Position numbers and translations under genes: made by a program. From Stratiolaelaps scimitus (lineage: Eukaryota > Arthropoda > Arachnida > Mesostigmata > Laelapidae): 64,000 nt of DNA. The stretch's first letter is position 1. Every line of letters starts with the position of its first letter. This document shows, piece by piece, positions 25,652 through 49,175 of the stretch. The stretch is from contig JABWDB010000001.1 in NCBI GenBank assembly GCA_019614645.1, forward strand, positions 26,467,501-26,531,500. Direction: 5' to 3'. The notes beneath the pieces were generated by a model. That model did not search any database. It saw only the letters and a list, made by a program, of their open reading frames with translations, and had not been told where the DNA came from.

Positions 25652-26751
25652 ATCAAAAAAACCGACTTACGAATAGTGTCGACCATAGGGCAGAGTCAGC
25701 TGTGCCGCTACATCGACGATTGTACTGAAATAGCTGTAAAATCACGTCGTACAAAGGAACGTCTTAAAGAATCAGGCAATTTATTTATTATCTTATCTGA
25801 CAAAACGCTGTCTCGCACACGTGGCAAACACAATGAAGCATGTTGATCTAGCTAAATAATTATTACACCTCCTTTATTTATATCACTATGTTGAGTATTA
25901 TTATATATATGACAGATTACATTAACAAAACGTAAAGAAAGTGTTTCGCTCATGCCAGTTAAATGAACATGACGACGTAGGAGATGAGCAGGCGACACAG
26001 CTACACTCACTCAAATAGTATAGCCGATATATTGGTATCGTGGTATCTTACTGTCGGACAGCTAACTGCTCACTCGTTATGTCAAGGAGGTGAAATCTCT
26101 ATGGGGACAAAAGCAACGGCCACACATCATATTGTGCCTTGCGGTTTACATGTTCCACCGCCAGCGCCTGTGTTGCAGGCGATACCATCGATATGCTGGG
26201 ACTAATTCCACGTCTTGTCCGGCGGTGTTTTAAGATACCAGAGGTAGATAAACCATTGTGACTGTCATCAATATTGTGCGAATTTATCGTAGAAGAATTA
26301 TATGCCGTAACCCCTGTAATATAAAAATAAAAAAAATATATATATACCCATGTATATATATATTTTTCTCTCTCAAGGAGGTCGTTCAAATGTGTTCATC
26401 AACATAGCCGATTGGACGGTGTTTGTCGATGACGAAACGGTTGTCTTCTATACAAAGAAATAAAAACAACGACTATTTTATACAGAATTGTTTTTTCAAT
26501 GGAATAACTTATTCGATTTTTGTCATCAATATTAACTAGGCTTGTGTCTGTTGTTGTTGTTGCTATCTAATTGCGGGGAACACCTGAGTATCGCATGTTA
26601 ATTATTACGCGTGGTCGCGCATGCGCAGTCCGTTATAACAACGGGAAAAAGTTTCGAGTAGTTTAATTGGTTTTGGCCACAAAATATATATTTTTTTCCA
26701 ATTCAACATCTTATACATGAACTCTAATTATTCCTGTATACTTTTTCTTGC

Positions 26752-26783
<32 letters not shown>

Positions 26784-27500
26784 GATAGATATATATATTC
26801 GTTTTCAGATATAGGAAACGCATGCGATAAGCTCTATCAATTTATTGTTCTTTATACATAAATAATCATCAATATCAATATTTTTGTTGTGGTTGTTGTC
26901 CATTTTAATATCGCTGTGCTGACATCAGCACTGTTAACCTCGTCTTAGTCACTACTATCCATGTGGTAGTGGCCGCCTGTGAACACAGCGACATTCGTTT
27001 TGTTCATCTACAAGATTATAACAAACAAAAATGAAAAAAAATACCTGAAAAATGATAGTCGTCATATACATCTATATTTCGGCTACTTCTTTATCTCACA
27101 CATACACTCCTACACAAAAGTGGAATCCCGATCGGAAGAGGCTAAGAGGTCCACAGCCAGCCAATTCGCTCATTGGCAGCAACCCGCCGTTGTTTATCAG
27201 TGTGGCCTGCTCCACCTTGCCAAGCCGCTCTTACGGAATATTGTACAGTCACACACACTCTGTCGCAAACACGCACACCATTCTCTCCCCACCGACATCT
27301 GTTTCCAATACATATACGAAAGTACTCGTTCTCAGCAAAGGCTTCGGAAATATCAAGAGACGCTAGCCTCGGACAGCGAGGTGCACTACTTTCTTTTCTA
27401 CGGTGTCTCCTTCTCTAGCTGGGAGAGAACCATTTGAAGGAAGTTAGAACAACGGCCACTAAAACTTCCACGTCTAAAAACAATTATCCATTGCATAGCC
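25652..27500. other. Convergent intergenic region between POMT2 and CHAF1B
   Basis: AT-rich DNA lying between the stop codons of two convergent genes. It carries both 3' UTRs. AATAAA hexamers on the plus strand lie at about 26326 and 26459; either could end POMT2 or a small extra exon described separately. TA repeats lie near 26336-26362 and 26757-26800. No conserved protein is seen. Confidence 0.6.
26376..26462 (+). CDS. Possible short terminal exon of unknown gene
   Basis: After a pyrimidine-rich stretch ending CAAG, a 28-codon open frame reads into ADWTVFVDDETVVFYTKK and a TAA stop that overlaps an AATAAA hexamer (26459). The composition is protein-like and the splice-acceptor context is acceptable. 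No phase-compatible upstream exon was found, and POMT2 already ends correctly at 25651. This may be chance. Confidence 0.2.
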
Positions 27501-30500
27501 CTACTGTTTGGCTCTGAGCGCCGGGCCAAGTGTTGTCAATGTGGCCCTTCTCTTGGCCTTGACCTCAATGGCCTGGCCTTGTTGCGGGTTTTTGGGGGTA
27601 ATAGGCTCCTGTTGTTGTTCTTGTGGCTGGTCTTTATCCTTTACATCAGTCATTGTTGTTGTTGTTGTTGTTGTTGTTGTCCGTGACACATCCTTGTTCT
27701 CCTTCTCCTTGGCGGGACTTTCGTTCGGTGTCACTTTTCCCTCCGAGTCGTTGCCGTCTCCGCTGTTCCGTGTTTCGTCAAGGTTGACATTATCGACATC
27801 GTCATCCATCATGTCCTCATCAACATCCATAATTTCCTCCTGATCCTGCTCTAGGTCCTGATCCTGCTCTTGATCCTGATCCTGCTCTTGGTCCTGCTCT
27901 TGATCCTGATCCTGGTCTCGATCCTGATCGCCGTCACTAACCTCCTTCTTGTCGCCTCCGGAGTCATCAGCGCTGCCCTTCTTCTTAGATACTTTAGTAC
28001 GTTTTCGCTTTGTCAGGACATCTTGAACCACATGAATATGGGGTAAATCACCTTCGAACAGCTCTCCCAGCTCCTGGCCCTCAAAGAATATGAACGAGCA
28101 ATAGCCATCTGTCGAAGAGGCCATTAGCGTGTGATTAGTAGGCGACCACGTCAAGTCGCTAATTCGCGCATAGTGGGCATCCGAAATCATCGCGAACGGC
28201 GTGAAACTCTCGGTATCGCAGACAAGCACCGTATTGATCGTTGCCGCAGCAAACACCATTCGATATGGAAGCCCTACAGCGCCGCCACTGGGATTTCTCG
28301 TCTTGTAGAACTTGTCCGAAAATCGAACCACGGTCGAAACCTGTTTGTCAGTAGGAATTAAAGCTACTGGTTTCGAAAAGTCGGACCTATGGAACACGTA
28401 GATGCAGTTGGTGAGCTGGCCATCGTTCTCAATAACACCAGATGGCGTGACAAGAAATTCACCGTCCGGGGAAAAATCCAGTCTCCGACAGAAGGACTTA
28501 AGTGTGTCGTCGTGAAAAAGACGCGTTGACAAGCTGAAATAGGCAGAAAATAAACAAAACGTCAAATACTCATCTTTGTCGAAACGAGGCATACTGCCGA
28601 CTGGGTGAGTCTATATATATATATATATATATAAATTTCACTTCCATACCTGTCGAGTTAATGAGTTTACTCTAAATAGAACATATGGATAGCGTTGCTG
28701 TCACGCCGTCTTACTTACACTTCGCCTTCGCCCTGCTGGGGTATCTCGGCCTTAGATGCGACCCAAATCTTTTTTCCTGTATCTATCGAGTAAACGTACA
28801 TCTGCCGATCAGAACTGAGTGCCGCTACGAAGCGCCCCCGTGGGTCGTAAGCTACGCCCTGTATGAAACCTTTCCTCTCCTTGAAATAGCTGATTGACCG
28901 GCCCGTCGACACGTCCCACAGAATTGTTGACGAATCGATGGAGCCGGATATAAGACAGGAATCTCGCGGAGACCACTGTAGATCGCATACGTCTTCGATA
29001 TGGCCACGCAACACCTGACACACGAGCGAAGCACAAATAGAGAATTCAATACTGCACAATACATACACAGTGTATATATATATATATATATATATATACA
29101 AGATTTCACCTAAGGTATGGAGTGCACATTTTTAAAGGACGTATTCTATAAATAGGTAAAGATGTTCAAGACAACCCTGTACGTTACAGGAGAAACAAGA
29201 GAATTCAGCAGCAGTAATCATAGGCCAGTTAATTAAATCTCCGAAGACAGTGCTGCCAAACGTAGTTAGTACACTTACCTTATGAACCTGCCAATTCTCT
29301 TTGTTGTCGCTCGTGTCAAAGAGCTGCGGGACCCCTTCAGGGATTGAATTCTGTAGCTTCCATAGAATAATATTGGCTTCATCGTCGCCTGACGCGAGGA
29401 TGTCACCCCGATGTGAAAACCGCACGATACTAACCGTCCGTTGATGTCGTGTCAAATCAGCGCGGAGTTCTATATCAACCTGTAAACAGTTCATAAAACA
29501 AATCGAACAATATTAATACGGGCATGAGCAGTATTTCAGGTGCGATAGATGGTTTCGCATGCAACCAAATAAAATAATCTGGTATCATACAAACTTCTCA
29601 ATACATCTAGACGTGCCGGCGTTTAACCAGCAGATTTACCGAAAATTTCAAACTATCGACTGCTTGATCGAGCGATCGAGACTCGTCAAAGCCCAGAAGG
29701 CGCGGGAGTGCCACAATGGGTTGTATTTTACAACCCAGTTTTTCACAGCTTGATAACAATTATGCGGGATACAATCATAGAAAAACCACCAGGGTGAAAC
29801 AAAATAAATATCGTCAAAATCCTTCACTCAGCTGTAAGGAGTAACTTTTGCTTTTGAAGGTGGCAGAAAAAAACTTCCCCAATTCAATATGATTAAAAAA
29901 TGTCTAAAAATGTCCGTCTGTTGTTCCATGCTTCCCCTCAAAAGATCATGCTGTGCAAAACATGCTTTAACGAGAAGCGTATATTTGCGTTAGAGAACAA
30001 GTAAGAATCAAGTCGCAACAAAACTCCTGAATATCGTAACTTCGTTCAATTTTCTACCGACCAGTGAGTACCGAAGCTGCTATTTGCTGCCAGTCGCTGT
30101 TAGAAATCACTTAGAATTATATCACAGGCTCATGTACTGCCTGCAGGTCATTCAACCATCGTTGGGTCTCCTCTTCACCTCGCTGCTCTTTCTACCTTGA
30201 GTTGCCTTCCGTCAGCTCTGGGGGACCCCAGGACTGAAACGGGAGACAAATGGTGCCTATTTGATTTGGTAGTGAACGTTGGGAGAACTTAGCGAGACTG
30301 CTTTAGATCTCGACCAAGATCATCACAGCTGTCATCAGGTGCAAGCAGCACCACTACGGGCCGCAGTTCTGAAGTCACACACACACACACATGGCTAGAT
30401 TCGTTCGAACATGATTCTTGTTTGTGTTTGTCTCACAAACAAAAAGAACTATGGCGTTAACAATAGATGATCTAACTCACGATTGCTGACAGCGTCTAGA

Positions 30501-31532
30501 GTAGAGTAGGATTTAGTTTACATACACCTACAAATCCGAACTCGCACGCAGCTACCACGGCAAACCGGAGCCCGTCGCACAATAATAGCCTCAGGTATTA
30601 TTGTGATTTCCGGTCAGGCAACTGCCACAGCCATTAAACCCAATGATGCATCTGAACTAATCTTTAAACGTATCCAAAATATTGACTCCCGCGCAAAGTG
30701 GGATCAGAGGCGCAGGCAGCAATACAAAACCACAACACCTTTTTGCTCACCCTTATTGATCTTGGCATATGTTTTTGTTATCTATGGTAATAATGCAAAC
30801 TGATCATATTATTCATATGTTAGAATCAAACAGAAAAGTAATATGATATTTACTGAGACGTCTAGTACATGGTGCCGTATGCTCCAAGGAACAGGAACAA
30901 TAAAACAAAGTGAGTGTTTTTGGGAATAAACAAATATAAATCGGTAGACCAAATGCAGAAATGCAGAGTGCCGAGTTCAGCACGAACTAAAGCCGGCAAA
31001 AATATCGCCCTAACAACATTATCGAATAACAAATAAATAGATAAATATATAAATTCCATGATAAGTGACAAACGATAAACAATAACAAAACACTCGATTA
31101 ACAGCAATTTTAGAATGCCATAGATTGTTGGGCACAATCGATACAGAGCACCGATTAGATACATACGCGCACATATACACACACACACACTTTAGTCGTC
31201 TATCTATTAGTATCACTTGGTGCTGTAGAATATGTTAGCAGATATCGCGCACACCCAAACTTTCCAACCTTATCTCTATCCTTGAGCTTTTTGGGTGACT
31301 CTATCCCTGTTGGATCACTACTGCTCGCTGCGGCCGGGGGCTCAACCTTCTTCGAGCTGCCTTCTGGTGGTTGCTGTTCCCCTTCAAGCTTGAGCCACCA
31401 CACCCGAACGTGAGTATCGGTTCCACAGGTAGCCATCCGCAAAGAGCCATCTTCGTTCGCTGGCTGGAAGTCGACACTGAACAATGGGCTAGTGTCAAGC
31501 CACCAGGCCAACTGGGGCACCAGACACCGCAT
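27501..31532 (-). CDS. CHAF1B: Chromatin assembly factor 1 subunit B (p60), complete, four exons
   Basis: WD40 subunit of CAF-1, which deposits newly made H3-H4 at replication forks and repair sites in the nucleus. Exons in transcript order are 31532-31269, 29479-29279, 29014-28719 and 28533-27501. Phases agree (0, 0, 2), giving 597 aa; human CHAF1B is 559 aa. WD blades are recognised by VDFQPANEDG with DTHVRVWWL, VSIVRFSHRGDILASG with ANIILWKL, IEDVCDLQWSPRDSCLISGS with STILWDV, and GVAYDPRGRFVAALSSD. The family hallmark RLFHDDTLKSFCRRLDFSPDGEF follows, then YRMVFA and STDGYCSFIFFE. The tail (about residues 420-597) is low-complexity and acidic with a run of Asp-Gln dipeptides, ending KRRATLTTL, which resembles the human RRVTLNTL segment. 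The first splice donor (AAG|GTTGGA) is weak but is the one that keeps frame. Confidence 0.95.
27836..27931 (-). repeat. Hexanucleotide-like repeat coding Asp-Gln/Glu-Gln in CHAF1B
   Basis: Within CHAF1B exon 4 a GAT-CAG / GAG-CAG pattern repeats about fifteen times, producing alternating acidic residues and Gln. The repeat keeps frame and codon variety, so the amino-acid pattern may be selected and not only a slippage product. Confidence 0.85.
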
Positions 31533-31716
31533 CACCCACTGTCAACACCTTCCGTGGGTTTGGTTACGCTAATGTTTCACTGATCTAGTCACAGGCGTGT
31601 CGAATCGCTAATCGGCTAAAATCCACAGGCGACACTGGTGTTTAATGTCGAACACTTTATTCACACAGAGAGTGAGAGATAGGCTGACGCATGCATACGT
31701 GCCCACTCAGTATAAC

Positions 31717-31950
31717 TTATCCACTGGTTCGAAACGAGAAGATGGGTAGACACTCCTGATATTCTGACGGACGAGCACACCGAGCTTTGAGGGCACCATA
31801 GACGACAAGTAAACCAACTTTACTACTCCGATGTGAGCTTGCCACGAACACGTCCAAAAGCGTACGCAGAGTTATTGCGTTACGCGGCCGAACCCCGTGA
31901 ATCGCCAAGCTTGTTGCGCTCGCGCCGACCGCCAAAAACATTGCCGCCAT
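31717..31950 (-). CDS. Small hypothetical ORF upstream of CHAF1B
   Basis: A 77-codon ATG-started ORF, starting MAAMFLAVGASATS, lies about 185 bases upstream of the CHAF1B start on the same strand. The N-terminus is short, hydrophobic and then basic, as in a mitochondrial or secretory leader. I do not recognise the protein. It could be an upstream ORF in a CHAF1B transcript, a separate small gene, or chance. Confidence 0.2.
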   Translation of the reverse strand: MAAMFLAVGASATSLAIHGVRPRNAITLRTLLDVFVASSHRSSKVGLLVVYGALKARCARPSEYQECLPIFSFRTSG

Positions 31951-32330
31951 CGTCTGCTCGAACGAAGCCGCTTCCGGGCGCAGCTGGCGTTGTGCGCCTC
32001 CGAATTTCTCTCGGCAATTAGTCAAGCTTAGCGTTAATTTTGTCGATAGACCCCGCTAGCTAAGTATCCTTGGGTGCATGACGCCTCCTGCCGAACACTT
32101 CGCGCACCCTACGCGCCCGAGAGTCCGCAACTGCGTCCTCCAGAACTCACATTTCTCCTCCGACATCCGTGCGCATGTCAACAAGATGGCGACACCCATG
32201 AGCAAGCGATCGGCTGGCCGACGGGAGCGGCCGTGTCGCGCGAGATAAATATCGCCGATTCGTTACTGGCCGCAAACCCAACTGTTGTCCGGCCAAACTC
32301 AACAGTCGAGTGAACGTGACGTCTGCCGTA

Positions 32331-32416
32331 ATGGGTCCTAAACGATGCGCCATATGCGCTTCCTCGGTAGCTTCACCCTTCAGCGATGGTCATGACTCAA
32401 CCAGCATTAGCAAGAG
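32331..32416 (+). CDS. Possible first coding exon, unknown gene
   Basis: A good start context (GTAATGG) opens a 28-codon frame beginning MGPKRCAICASS, with a C-x2-C pair. It ends at a consensus donor, AAGAG|GTGAGC, in phase 2. It lies in the divergent region between CHAF1B and WDR47. No partner exon was identified, so this may be a chance ORF or a gene whose other exons I missed. Confidence 0.25.
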
Positions 32417-35400
32417 GTGAGCAGAGCAACGGGATCGGGATGTCGTGGAGTACCTCCCGAGAGTGGTGACTGCTTGTGGGCGATATTAGTGCGGGTGGTG
32501 TTATAATGCTTAACAGCAGTGCTGCTGCGTGTATGGTAAAGGAAAGTTGTTAGACGGTGCGATCCGAAGCTCAGAATCGATGCACCCGACACCTCTGGAT
32601 ATTCTGGTGAAAGTGATGGCTTCTACATTGGCTCTTGACGGTGTGTCCCATGATGGCTGTGCAAGATTAATAAACGGTAACACAAGAATTGTATTGTAAA
32701 CAACGGACAGCAACAACAACACGAACAACAATAAATAAATAACAAGTAACAATACGAACAACAGCCGGAACGTGTGTTGCCTCCTCCCACGGCGAATAGA
32801 GCGGCCGCCGCCGTATCAATGTTGTTGTTGTCGTTGTTATGGAGGTTGTTGCATTTTCCCGCAGCTGACGGTGGGATCAGCCGCGGGGCGCGGTTTGTTT
32901 TATGACTGGGAGTCACCACATCTTGTTTTTGTTTCTGACGGCGACGTCGGCGGCCATCGAATTTCGTTCACTGTTGTGATTTGTCCACTTTACGCGCATC
33001 ACTGTGCAAAGATATATCTAAGCTTGCGCGGCTCAATGTCGCCTGTCAGTGAAGAGAGAATCGTCTTCGCGATGGGTCGTGCGTGTTGCTGTAACCGTTC
33101 GGTTTTGGCAGTCGATAGAGGATAGCTTGCATGTTTGTTTTGAGTCAACGAAGCCGGAAGGACGCCTATCATTAACCTAAACAGGTAGAGGGATTGTAGT
33201 TACTCATCAGTCAACTCGTAGAACGACGTCGAAAGAAAGCGTGTAAGTGAGAACAAACAAGCGAACTGCGAACGCGCAGGATAAAATTGACCTAACCGAC
33301 AAACGATGCGTAGGCATGTCGCTTCCTTACGTGGCTTATTGTTGATCTATACATGCACGAGTTCGATGGGGTCCTGTAGACTGATAACTGACCTCTGACG
33401 TCAATATGTTCGGCGTGAGAACTGCTTCGTAAGGGATTTGGCGAGCCTGCATCTTCTGCGGAAGCAGTCTGTTTTGTATGTACCAAAGCTGAAACGGCCA
33501 TCGAATGGATTGGATGTCATGGGGCGACAAACGACGCACACGGAAGCCGGCTTACGTCAATTAGCCATTGCCCCGCTGAGGTTTTAGAGAACGGATTCAA
33601 TGTGTCACCTTTACAGTTTATCCCTCGTTGGTCAGCCCACTCTCTTATATACGATAGAATGCTTTATTAACCAGAAAATGTATACAGTACTACGAGATAT
33701 CACGACGAGAAAAACAAGATCAGATCGTCGTCGCAGTTGCCGCTGACCGCGGACGCCGTCCAAAGGGAGCGCTCAGCTGGGTGCGGCTTTTGTTGCGCCG
33801 TTATTATTATTATTATAGAATCGAAACAAACGCGTACATTGCCCCATGTTGAATGCGGGCTGACATACGCGTCAAGCACCAGAAAAATATGTGCTCGCTC
33901 TTCGCTTGCTCAGTCAATCTATAGTCATCTGCTGTTGTCATCAGGGATAACAGCTTGCGGGGTTTCTGGTGTACCTCCGTATCGATAAGGACCGCGCGCC
34001 GACAGTGACAGCAACGACACGAAAATACTTGTTGATTGATGTGTTACTTCCAAAAACAGCGAAATACCAACCGGGCTCTGCAAGAAAAACTAACAAAAAT
34101 ACTAAATTTACTGAGTCGCCTTAGTCACGCTCGTATACACCATACCCAACGGAAACATAGACCAAGCGGCATGAACATGTCTGATCCTGCAAGTGGCACC
34201 TCTGAGCAGCTAAATTTCACAATCGAGTCAATGCAAACTACACAAAACATTAGCAACTGCTTCATTATTATGTATAGCAAGAGAGAGATCGCGGCGGCAT
34301 CAGTTTTGTCGTCTTTTCTCATCGACGCCTCATACCTGTACACCTTCTCTCGAACGTGCCTTAGCCGAGGCGAACTATGTTAATTTGAAGTCATGATACG
34401 GATACCAATCGATATACCTTGTAATTTACTGCCTGCAGCTGTATCATTTTGGTATCAGCCAAGTGGAAGTTTCGTTTCTATATGCTTGACAACCGAAACG
34501 CCTGTGACAGGTTATAAACATGTGAGTTTCTGATACTGAGTGCAATATATATATATATATATACGCATTTGATATATTCCCTATTGTCATTCTTGTGACG
34601 AGTTTATCTTGCCTTACATAGAAAAAACGCAGTATTTTCTATGTTAATCGTGAGAACTCGTCCCAGCCGAAAGAGGTTAAATCTACATCTCGGTTAATAT
34701 CAAACAGTGAGATCCCCACTTGCTGCAAGGTATTGGGTTTTGACTTGCTACTGTGAATTTGCCTAACCGCAATCCCGCATCCCGTAACAGGTTTACATAG
34801 TATCCACGTAGCTATTGCTGACGTGAACGTTCATTACAATAGGGTGTATAGCATCAACACGGACCGCATTGTTTTTTTTATTAGCAGCAAACAGCACAAA
34901 GGGACGAGGCCTCAGTCGTAGGTGCGCGAATGGTCCGCTCTCATTTTCACCTGAACAAGATTTAGATTGCCATTTCCATAGAGCACGCGAAACATTGCTT
35001 TGAAGAAAGGAGTCCCTGAACCGAGAAATTACCGCTTGTGCAATCTCACTAATCAACTGGGAGTTTGCTGGCAGTCTGCGGTGAACGAGGGTGCGGTGGC
35101 CACTTCGTTCTCGGTCTTGTCGTCTCTCATGGTACATAGGCGTGTTGAATAGAAGAAATTCACTCAGTGTGTAGTAGATAGAGAATAACATAGATTTGTT
35201 ATGTTGAATTTTCAGTTTGCGTCGACTTGTGAGTTTCGGGCGGGCCACAATGTGAATATAGGAATATCCTGTTTAACGTGTGAGATAACCTCAAACTCAA
35301 CCTCGTTGTGCTCAAATCAGCTGTAGTCTCATCCGCATCAACATCGAGCGCCTCGAACCACAGCGAATGTACCCATTCGCTTACACGGGACCCAATGCAA

Positions 35401-36048
35401 ACAACAAGAATCTTCACATCATCCAGGATCTTTACTTAAACTCACGTTGCACTTTTGTGGAACTTTCAATTGTTGTTACCACTAAAATGCCAAAGATATT
35501 CAATGATGCTAAACACGACATATATATATATATACACATGTATGAAAAGAACTCAAGCGAACCGTCAAGCGATGACAGGTGACAAGGAACGAAGATAACA
35601 TTGAAGATAACGACGATATCCTCATTGCCGAAGCCACAAGAAACAATCGAACGAGAGCTTTATTAATGTACTAAATAGAGCGAACTATCCAACATCGCCA
35701 ATGCCCTCGTCTTTGTGATTGGTCAACGTTCGGATGTGTTGGTGTTCACAGGGGATAGGTGTCCGCGATACAAGAGCGAGAAGCATCCGAAGGGTGGCGG
35801 CAGAACGCGGTTAGTAAGCTCCATTCATCGGTACGACGTCGATTGAAACCGTGAAATACAAAGTGTGCTGATACGAAAATCAGCTTGCTGGATATAGGTT
35901 GTGTTTTGTGGATCTCGTAGATGTTAGTGGGCCAGTGTCGACGGTACCGCGTGGGATTAACCGTGGGAGTGTGCTCGTCCCAGCCATACGGACAGGTACT
36001 GAGGTACCGATACGCGGAAAGGGAGCCGGTCTACCCACCTATCCATCC

Positions 36049-36093
36049 ATGAGAAAGCGAGGAATCAAGAGGAAGAAAAAGAAAAAGAGGTAA
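36049..36093 (+). other. Basic 14-codon upstream ORF before WDR47
   Basis: ATG to TAA encodes a 14-residue peptide made almost only of Arg and Lys (MRKRGIKRKKKKKR), about 250 bases before the WDR47 start. If it lies in the 5' UTR it could slow ribosomes and affect translation. Its final codons also form an AAAGAG|GTAATT donor-like site, so it may instead mark the end of a 5'-UTR exon. Confidence 0.3.
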
Positions 36094-36343
36094 TTCACAA
36101 ACAGCGAAGTGGAGGCGATGATTGCGAACTGCGACAACAAAAATAGCGGTCACAACAACAACAACGACGAGGACAACAACAACAACAATAATAATTATCA
36201 GAACGACAGCCAGTACCGCATCATCGAAGACGCTAGGCAATCATCACACAAGTGGGAATTTGTGCTGCGCTAGTAAGCAAGTAGGCGATACTTAGAGATT
36301 CGACAGATTGTGCGAGCCTGAACCACCGATACTGCGGTACAAG

Positions 36344-49175
<12,832 letters not shown>

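Larger units (their letters stand above)
31533..36343. promoter_or_regulatory. Divergent promoter region between CHAF1B and WDR47
   Basis: About 4.8 kb separates two head-to-head start codons. It must contain the promoters and 5' UTRs of both genes. It is mixed: GC-richer near 31.8-33.1 kb and 35.7-36.3 kb, with AAC/GTT-type trinucleotide runs near 32.7-32.8 kb and 36.15-36.2 kb, and AT-richer between. No conserved protein is recognised. Confidence 0.5.
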
